Shown here: piece by piece, positions 58,965-64,000 of the stretch
How the letters are laid out: every line of letters begins with the position of its first letter
How positions within the stretch are numbered: position 1 is the first letter of the stretch
From: Streptomyces sp. ML-6
GTDB taxonomy: Bacteria > Actinomycetota > Actinomycetes > Streptomycetales > Streptomycetaceae
Direction: 5' to 3'
Assembly (NCBI RefSeq): GCF_030116705.1
Contig: NZ_JAOTIK010000001.1
Location: forward strand, 6,228,501-6,292,500
DNA length: 64,000 bases
The notes under the pieces: model-generated
Database searches by the model: none
Seen by the model: only the letters and a program-made list of their open reading frames with translations
What the model was told of the DNA's origin: nothing
Translations under genes and position numbers: made by a program

Positions 58965-59792
58965 ATGAGCCCGTTTCCCAGCTCCGCCCCCCGCACGGAC
59001 GAGTGGCGCCATCTGCGGCTGACCGTGGACGACGGGGTCGCCACCGTCACCCTCGCCCGGCCCGAGAAACTCAACGCGCTCACCTTCGGCGCCTACGCCG
59101 ACCTGCGCGACCTGCTCGCCGAACTGTCCCGCGAACGCGCCGTGCGGGCCCTGGTGCTCGCGGGCGAGGGCCGCGGCTTCTGCTCCGGCGGGGACGTCGA
59201 CGACATCATCGGCGCGACGCTCGCCATGGACACCGCCCAGCTCCTCGACTTCAACCGGATGACCGGACAAGTCGTGCGGGCCCTGCGTGAGACCCCCTTC
59301 CCCGTTGTGGCCGCCGTACACGGCGTGGCCGCGGGCGCGGGCGCCGTTCTCGCGCTGGCCGCCGATTTCCGGGTCGCCGATCCGTCCGCCCGGTTCGCCT
59401 TCCTGTTCACCCGGGTCGGCCTCTCCGGCGGCGACATGGGCGCCGCCTACCTGCTGCCGCGCGTCGTCGGCCTCGGCCACGCCACCCGGCTGCTGATGCT
59501 CGGTGACCCGGTCCGCGCACCCGAGGCGGAACGGATCGGGCTGATCAGCGAGCTGGCCGAGGAGGGCCGGGCGGACGAACGGGCGGCGGCGCTCGCCCGC
59601 CGTCTCGCCGACGGACCGGCCCTCGCCCTCGCCCAGACCAAGGCGCTGCTCACCGCCGAACTCGACATGCCGCTCGCCGCCGCCGTCGAGATGGACGCCG
59701 CCACCCAGGCCCTGCTGATGCACGGCGAGGACTACGCGGAATTCCACGCCGCCTTCACCGAGAAGCGGCCCCCGAAGTGGCGGGGCCGGTAA
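58965..59792 (+). CDS. Enoyl-CoA hydratase/isomerase family protein
   Basis: A 275-residue crotonase-fold protein. The oxyanion-hole regions GFCSGGDVDDI and HGVAAGAGAVLALAADFR are clear. The acidic residue pattern of classical hydratases is not complete (LSGGDMGAAYLLPRVVGL replaces the usual GE/PE), so dehydration or isomerisation cannot be told apart. Its context, next to a fused aryl-CoA monooxygenase/reductase and near a CoA ligase, suggests processing of an alicyclic acyl-CoA formed in aromatic degradation. AAGGGGAG precedes the ATG. Confidence 0.82.
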   Translation: MSPFPSSAPRTDEWRHLRLTVDDGVATVTLARPEKLNALTFGAYADLRDLLAELSRERAVRALVLAGEGRGFCSGGDVDDIIGATLAMDTAQLLDFNRMTGQVVRALRETPFPVVAAVHGVAAGAGAVLALAADFRVADPSARFAFLFTRVGLSGGDMGAAYLLPRVVGLGHATRLLMLGDPVRAPEAERIGLISELAEEGRADERAAALARRLADGPALALAQTKALLTAELDMPLAAAVEMDAATQALLMHGEDYAEFHAAFTEKRPPKWRGR

Positions 59793-59794
59793 CG

Positions 59795-62209
59795 ATGCCC
59801 TCCCGACCGACCCTGGCACAGGCCCAGGCCTCGGCACAGGCCCAGGCTCCCGCCCCGGCCCAGGCTCCCGCCCCGGCCCAGGCTCCCGTCCGGGTCCAGG
59901 CCCCCGCCCGGGCCCCCGCGACCGCGCCCCGGACCGGCGCGCGGCGGATCGCGGTCATCGGCGGCGGCCCCGGCGGGCTCTACGCCGCGGCCCTGCTCAA
60001 ACGGCTCGACCCGGCCCGCGACATCACCGTCTGGGAGCGCAACGCCCCCGACGACACCTTCGGCTTCGGCGTCGTCCTCTCCGACGAGACCCTCGGCGGC
60101 ATCGAACACGCCGACCCCGTCGTGTACCGGGCACTCAAGGACGAATTCGTCCGGTGGGACGACATCGACATCGTCCACCGGGGCGTCACCCAGACCTCCG
60201 GCGGCCACGGCTTCGCGGCCCTGGGCAGGCGCAGACTCCTGGAGATCCTGCGCGAGCGCTGCGCGTCCCTCGGCGTACGCCTCCACTTCCGCACCGCCGC
60301 ACCGCCGGCCGCCGAGCTGGCCGCCGCGCACGACCTGGTGATCGCCGCCGACGGCGTGCACAGCCCCACCCGCACCGCCCACGCCGACGTCTTCGGCCCC
60401 CACCTCACCACCCACCGCTGCCGCTACATCTGGCTCGCCGCCGACTTCGCCCTCGACGCCTTCCGCTTCGAGACCGCCGAGACCGCGTACGGGGTGATGC
60501 AGCTGCACGGCTACCCCTTCTCGTCCGACGCCTCCACCGTCATCGTCGAGATGCGCGAGGAGGTCTGGCGGGCCGCCGGATTCGACACCTGCTCCGTCGA
60601 GCACTCGACCCTGCGCTGCGCCAAGATCTTCACCGAGGCGCTCGGCGGCCGGCCGCTGCGTTCCAACAAGTCCGCCTGGACCGCCTTCCGCACCGTCGTC
60701 AACGCCCGCTGGTCGCACGGCAACACCGTCCTCATCGGTGACGCCGCCCACACGGCGCACTTCTCCATCGGCTCCGGCACCAAACTCGCCGTCGAGGACG
60801 CCCTCGCCCTCGCCGCCTGCATCGAGGAACGGCCCGACCTGCCCGGCGCGCTGTCCGCGTACGAGGCCGAGCGCCGGCCGGTCGTCGAATCCACCCAGCG
60901 GGCCGCGGCGGCCAGCCTGCGCTGGTTCGAGGAACTGGGCACCTACGTCGACCAGCCGCCCCGCCAGTTCGCCTTCAACCTCCTCACCCGCAGCCGCCGC
61001 GTCACCCACGACAACCTGCGCCTGCGCGACCCCTCCTTCACCGCCGCCGTCGAGGAGGAGTTCGGCGGCCTCCCCGGCACCCCGCCGATGTTCGCCCCGC
61101 TGCGGCTGCGCGGCCTCGAACTCCGCAACCGCGTGGTCGTGTCACCCATGGACATGTACTCGGCCGTCGACGGCGTCCCCGGCGACTTCCACCTCGTCCA
61201 TCTGGGCGCCCGCGCGCTCGGTGGCGCCGGACTCGTCATGACGGAAATGGTGTGCGTCAGCGCCGAGGGCCGCATCACGCCCGGCTGCGCCGGCCTCTAC
61301 ACCGACGAGCAGGTCGCCGCCTGGAGCCGCGTCACGGACTTCGTCCACGCGAACGCCCCCGGCACCGCCATCGGCGTCCAGCTCGGCCACTCGGGCCGCA
61401 AGGGCTCCACCCGCCGGATGTGGGAGGGCATCGACCAGCCGCTCGACCACGGCAACTGGCCGCTCGTCGCCGCCTCCCCGATCCCTTACCGGGACGGCGT
61501 CAGCCAGGTCCCGCACGTCCTGGACCGGGCCGGACTCGACGCCGTGCGCGAGCAGTTCGTGGCAGCCGCCCGCCGCGCCGACCGCTGCGGCTTCGACCTG
61601 CTCGAACTCCACTGCGCCCACGGCTACCTGCTGTCCGGGTTTCTCTCGCCGCTCACCAACCACCGCACCGACGAGTACGGCGGCTGCCTGGCCAACCGGC
61701 TCCGGTTCCCCCTCGAAGTCTTCGACACCATCCGCGAACAGTGGCCGGACGCCCGGCCCATGACCGTCCGGATCTCGGCGACCGACTGGGCCGGGGGCGG
61801 CACGACGGCCGACGACGCCGTCGAGATCGCCCGCGCCTTCGTCGCCCACGGGGCCGACGCCATCGACGTCTCCACCGGCCAGGTCGTCTCCGACGAACAC
61901 CCCGAGTACGGCCGCTCCTACCAGACCCCGTACGCCGACCGGATCCGCAACGCCCTGTGTGTGCCCGTCGTCGCGGTCGGCGCGATCTCCTCCTGGGACG
62001 ACGTCAACTCGCTGCTCCTCGCGGGCCGGGCCGACCTCTGCGCCCTGGCCCGCCCCCACCTCTACGACCCGCACTGGACCCTGCACGCGGCGGCCGAGCA
62101 GGGCTACGCCGGCCCCGGCGCGCCCTGGCCTGCCCCGTACCGTGCGGGCAGCCGCCGCCCGCCGACGGGCCGCACGGACGCGCCGAAACCACGGCTCACC
62201 CTGGGGTGA
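59795..62209 (+). CDS. Bifunctional aryl-CoA monooxygenase / old yellow enzyme reductase
   Basis: An 804-residue fusion. The N-terminal half is a group A FAD monooxygenase (GGGPGGLYAA at about residue 55, DGVHSPTRT, GDAAHTAHFSIGSG). From about residue 430 (MFAPLRLRGLELRNRVVVSP) it is an old-yellow-enzyme barrel with QLGHSGRKGS, ELHCAHGYLLSGFLSP and ALARPHL. Fusions of this design are 2-aminobenzoyl-CoA monooxygenase/reductase and salicylyl-CoA 5-hydroxylase, which hydroxylate, and in the former also reduce, an aryl-CoA ring. Substrate choice is open. Residues 5-50 are AQAPAP repeats not found in the family. ATG 59795 follows the hydratase stop by 2 bp; GTG 59777 is an alternative. Confidence 0.87.
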   Translation: MPSRPTLAQAQASAQAQAPAPAQAPAPAQAPVRVQAPARAPATAPRTGARRIAVIGGGPGGLYAAALLKRLDPARDITVWERNAPDDTFGFGVVLSDETLGGIEHADPVVYRALKDEFVRWDDIDIVHRGVTQTSGGHGFAALGRRRLLEILRERCASLGVRLHFRTAAPPAAELAAAHDLVIAADGVHSPTRTAHADVFGPHLTTHRCRYIWLAADFALDAFRFETAETAYGVMQLHGYPFSSDASTVIVEMREEVWRAAGFDTCSVEHSTLRCAKIFTEALGGRPLRSNKSAWTAFRTVVNARWSHGNTVLIGDAAHTAHFSIGSGTKLAVEDALALAACIEERPDLPGALSAYEAERRPVVESTQRAAAASLRWFEELGTYVDQPPRQFAFNLLTRSRRVTHDNLRLRDPSFTAAVEEEFGGLPGTPPMFAPLRLRGLELRNRVVVSPMDMYSAVDGVPGDFHLVHLGARALGGAGLVMTEMVCVSAEGRITPGCAGLYTDEQVAAWSRVTDFVHANAPGTAIGVQLGHSGRKGSTRRMWEGIDQPLDHGNWPLVAASPIPYRDGVSQVPHVLDRAGLDAVREQFVAAARRADRCGFDLLELHCAHGYLLSGFLSPLTNHRTDEYGGCLANRLRFPLEVFDTIREQWPDARPMTVRISATDWAGGGTTADDAVEIARAFVAHGADAIDVSTGQVVSDEHPEYGRSYQTPYADRIRNALCVPVVAVGAISSWDDVNSLLLAGRADLCALARPHLYDPHWTLHAAAEQGYAGPGAPWPAPYRAGSRRPPTGRTDAPKPRLTLG
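59815..59904 (+). repeat. Five 18-bp repeats encoding the AQAPAP leader
   Basis: Five units of 18 bp (59815, 59833, 59851, 59869, 59887), the middle ones CGCCCCGGCCCAGGCTCC, encode an Ala/Gln/Pro leader on the monooxygenase. All are in frame. Confidence 0.85.
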
Positions 62210-62627
62210 CCGGCAGGCACTCGTGGCAGAGGCACGGGTCGGGGTGCGGGCCCCCGTGGTGGGCGTGCCGCTCCTCCCGGGCGACCCGCTCCAGCAGCGC
62301 GGCCAGCGCCTCGGCCTCCTCCCGGCCGGCCGTGAGCGGGCCGGGGCACCGCTTCAGCACGGCCGGGGTGTACACCAGCCGGGCCCGGAAGGTGTGGAGA
62401 TGACGGGTCCCCGTGTCGATGGTGATCCAGCGGCCGTTGTGCCGCCCGTGCCCGACGGTGGTCAGCTGCTGGTGCCCCATCCCGGCGTAGGTGTCGACGA
62501 CGTACACCTTCGCCCCGCCCCGGTACGCCTTCGTGCCGGGACGCAGCTCCTGCCCGAGGTCCCCGTACCGCCGCCACAGCACCACGTTCGCCACGACCAG
62601 CCAGGCGGGTTCCGGCGGGCCGCTCAC
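62196..62627 (-). CDS. Conserved hypothetical protein downstream of the GNAT gene
   Basis: A 143-residue protein of unknown function. It begins at GTG 62625-62627, overlapping the GNAT stop by 4 bp, and reads EPAWLVVANVVLWRRYGDLG, KVYVVDTYAGMGHQQLTTVG, RWITIDTGTRHLHTFRARLV. A C-terminal PHPDPCLCHECLP with paired cysteines and histidines might bind a metal. It ends by overlapping the monooxygenase gene on the other strand by 14 bp. Confidence 0.65.
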   Translation of the reverse strand: MSGPPEPAWLVVANVVLWRRYGDLGQELRPGTKAYRGGAKVYVVDTYAGMGHQQLTTVGHGRHNGRWITIDTGTRHLHTFRARLVYTPAVLKRCPGPLTAGREEAEALAALLERVAREERHAHHGGPHPDPCLCHECLPVTPG

Positions 62628-63445
62628 CGCTCCTCCGCGCTGATCAGCAGCCGGTCCGAGACCGCCCGGAAGCCGATGCGCCGGTACACGCCGTTGCTGG
62701 TCGGGTTCGCCAGGTCGGTGAAGAGCAGCACCTCCCGCGCGCCCGCCTCCCGCGCCGACCGGGCGGCCTCCGCCGTCACCGCGGCCGCGTAGCCCCGGCG
62801 GCGGTGCTCGGGCGGGGTGTAGACCGCCGTGACCCGGACCGTGCCCGCGATCCGTGGCAAGATCCCCGCCATCGACACCGGGACACCGTCGTCCTCCCAG
62901 AGCGTCAGTGCGCCGGACGCCGTGCGCTCGTCCACCTGCCGCTCGGCGAGGGAGCCGGACTGGCCGACCTGATCGGCGAAGGCGAGATGCCAGCGCACCA
63001 GCAGTTGCCGGTCGGTGGTGGTGGCGGTCCTGGGCCGGCCCGAGGGGGACGGGGAGGGCGGGATCAGCGTCGCCAGCCGGTAGAGCCGCTGCTCCTGGTC
63101 GACCCGGTGGCCGGGCCAGCGGGCGGCGAGCACCTCGGCGGTGGCCCGGTCGGCGTTGATCCGGGTCAGGGGGAGCGCCGCGGCCAGCGGCCCGACCGCC
63201 TCCGGGGCGACGGATCCCAGCACCGGCGGAAACGGCGGGGTCTGCACCAGCGTCCCCGCGACCTCGCCGTCCGCCCCGCGCCACCAGCCGAGCAACGGGG
63301 CAGCGTCCCCGTAGGCGTGCGGGCCGCGCCGCCGCAGGGTGTCGGTGACCGTCAGGATCAGGGTGTTCTCGGCGGGCCGGGCGGCCAGCGAGACGCCGGC
63401 CGCGTCGAGAAAAGTGTCGACGTCATCGGTGAAGGTCCAGGTCAT
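62624..63445 (-). CDS. GNAT-family N-acetyltransferase
   Basis: A 273-residue protein whose C-terminal half is a GNAT domain: VTAVYTPPEHRRRGYAAAVT is the acetyl-CoA loop, and FTDLANPTSNGVYRRIGFRA the typical end. The N-terminal half (TFTDDVDTFLDAAGVSLAAR) is a second, degenerate GNAT-like or accessory region. The substrate is unknown. It is co-translated with the next hypothetical gene and 48 bp from the CoA ligase gene on the same strand. Confidence 0.87.
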   Translation of the reverse strand: MTWTFTDDVDTFLDAAGVSLAARPAENTLILTVTDTLRRRGPHAYGDAAPLLGWWRGADGEVAGTLVQTPPFPPVLGSVAPEAVGPLAAALPLTRINADRATAEVLAARWPGHRVDQEQRLYRLATLIPPSPSPSGRPRTATTTDRQLLVRWHLAFADQVGQSGSLAERQVDERTASGALTLWEDDGVPVSMAGILPRIAGTVRVTAVYTPPEHRRRGYAAAVTAEAARSAREAGAREVLLFTDLANPTSNGVYRRIGFRAVSDRLLISAEER

Positions 63446-63493
63446 GCCTCATCCTGCCGGGTGTGCGTGGCGCGAGGCACACGTATTTCCGGC

Positions 63494-64000
63494 TCAGCCG
63501 TCCCGCAGCCGGAAGCGTTGCAGCTTCCCGGTGGCGGTACGGGGGAGCGCGGGCAGGAACTCGACGACGCGCGGGCACTTGTGCGGGGCCAGCTCGTTCT
63601 TCACGTGGGCGCGCAACGCGTCGGCCGGGACGTCCGCGCCCTCGCGCAGCACCACGTACGCCACCACGATCTGGCCGCGCAGCTCGTCCGCCCGGCCCAC
63701 CACCGCGGCCTCGGCCACCGCGGGATGGCGCAGCAGGGCCTCCTCGACCTCGGGGCCCGCGATGTTGTACCCGGAGGAGATGATCATGTCGTCGGCGCGG
63801 GCGACGTACCGGAAGTAGCCGTCCGGCTCGCGCACATAGGTGTCCCCGGTGAAGTTCCAGCCGTGCGCCACGTACTCCCGCTGGCGCCCGTCGGCGAGAT
63901 AGCGGCAGCCCACCGGGCCGCGTACCGCGAGGAGTCCCGGCTCGCCGTCCGGCACCTGTCCGCCGTCGCGGTCCAGGACGCGGGCCTGCCAGCCCGGCAC
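63494..64000 (-). CDS. AMP-dependent acyl/aryl-CoA ligase, C-terminal part (partial)
   Basis: The last 168 residues of an ANL-superfamily ligase; the N-terminal part lies beyond the window. GWNFTGDTYVREPDGYFRYV, RADDMIISSGYNIAGPEVEE, and the catalytic lysine in PRTATGKLQRFRLR are the A7-A10 motifs. This tail resembles benzoate- and 2-aminobenzoate-CoA ligases. With the aryl-CoA monooxygenase/reductase 1.3 kb away it probably activates the aromatic acid for that enzyme. Confidence 0.85.
   Translation of the reverse strand: MPGWQARVLDRDGGQVPDGEPGLLAVRGPVGCRYLADGRQREYVAHGWNFTGDTYVREPDGYFRYVARADDMIISSGYNIAGPEVEEALLRHPAVAEAAVVGRADELRGQIVVAYVVLREGADVPADALRAHVKNELAPHKCPRVVEFLPALPRTATGKLQRFRLRDG

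Noticed and set aside
1..64000. tRNA, rRNA, insertion sequence or prophage genes
   Set aside because: No tRNA-like CCA-ended cloverleaf, transposase, integrase or phage structural gene was recognised on either strand; a tRNA scan would be needed to exclude a missed tRNA.

Overview
The window is chromosomal DNA of a high-GC actinobacterium, almost certainly a Streptomyces. It has about 70 percent or more G+C, pervasive GTG starts, GTGA/ATGA stop-start overlaps, a complete conservon (cvnABCDE), a SepF paralogue, an F420-type oxidoreductase and arginine deiminase beside ornithine carbamoyltransferase. No rRNA, tRNA, IS element, prophage or CRISPR array was seen. Positions, motifs and repeats were read directly; family names rest on recognised motifs and gene order, not on a database search.

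Layout. (1) 1-5160: end of an APC permease, a TrmA-type RNA methyltransferase, then a divergent drug-efflux MFS / WYL-regulator pair around a short palindrome. (2) 5342-10357: a sugar locus of GntR/UTRA regulator with a palindromic operator, tyrosine phosphatase, sugar MFS and family 3 glycosidase. (3) 10431-10868: decayed pieces of an XRE-DUF5753 regulator and an ATP-binding partner. (4) 10996-19713: a complete type II Wadjet (JetABCD) anti-plasmid operon. (5) 19738-22424: cbiMNQO cobalt importer on the minus strand behind a cobalamin riboswitch. (6) 22836-23447: an SDR gene and a divergent LysR gene, each missing its 5' half. (7) 23671-25996: a small Gfo/Idh oxidoreductase and an ArsR-type regulator. 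(8) 26737-32106: a tight five-gene operon of unknown product (2OG dioxygenase, DUF6271-like protein, fold III PLP decarboxylase, GNAT, MFS), followed by a phosphopantetheinyl transferase and a P1 peptidase. (9) 35178-38575: SIS isomerase, DeoR regulator and Gfo/Idh oxidoreductase. (10) 39028-44637: metallo-beta-lactamase-fold hydrolase, conservon with a CYP157-like P450, and SepF. (11) 44835-49620: ATPase/MazG-like pair, DUF6099-like protein, LLM oxidoreductase, homocysteine methyltransferase. (12) 49665-53773: Hen1-Pnkp RNA repair pair. (13) 54082-58130: arginine deiminase, ornithine carbamoyltransferase and cationic amino acid permease. (14) 58291-64000: ATP-binding regulator and an aryl-CoA catabolic group containing a monooxygenase/old-yellow-enzyme fusion.

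Two parts look most interesting. The five-gene operon at 26737-32106 has no pathway I can name; its enzyme set suggests a hydroxylated, acylated and perhaps glycosylated amine that is exported. The Wadjet operon is a known system type, but this copy has a 39-bp in-frame duplication in the JetC hinge, a 10-bp phased repeat in its leader, and sits in a zone of decayed accessory genes.

A recurring feature is short tandem repeats: at least eleven arrays with 10-39 bp units. The arrays inside genes almost all keep frame (12, 18, 24, 27 or 39 bp units) and fall in disordered tails or linkers; the intergenic ones often follow stop codons and can form hairpins.
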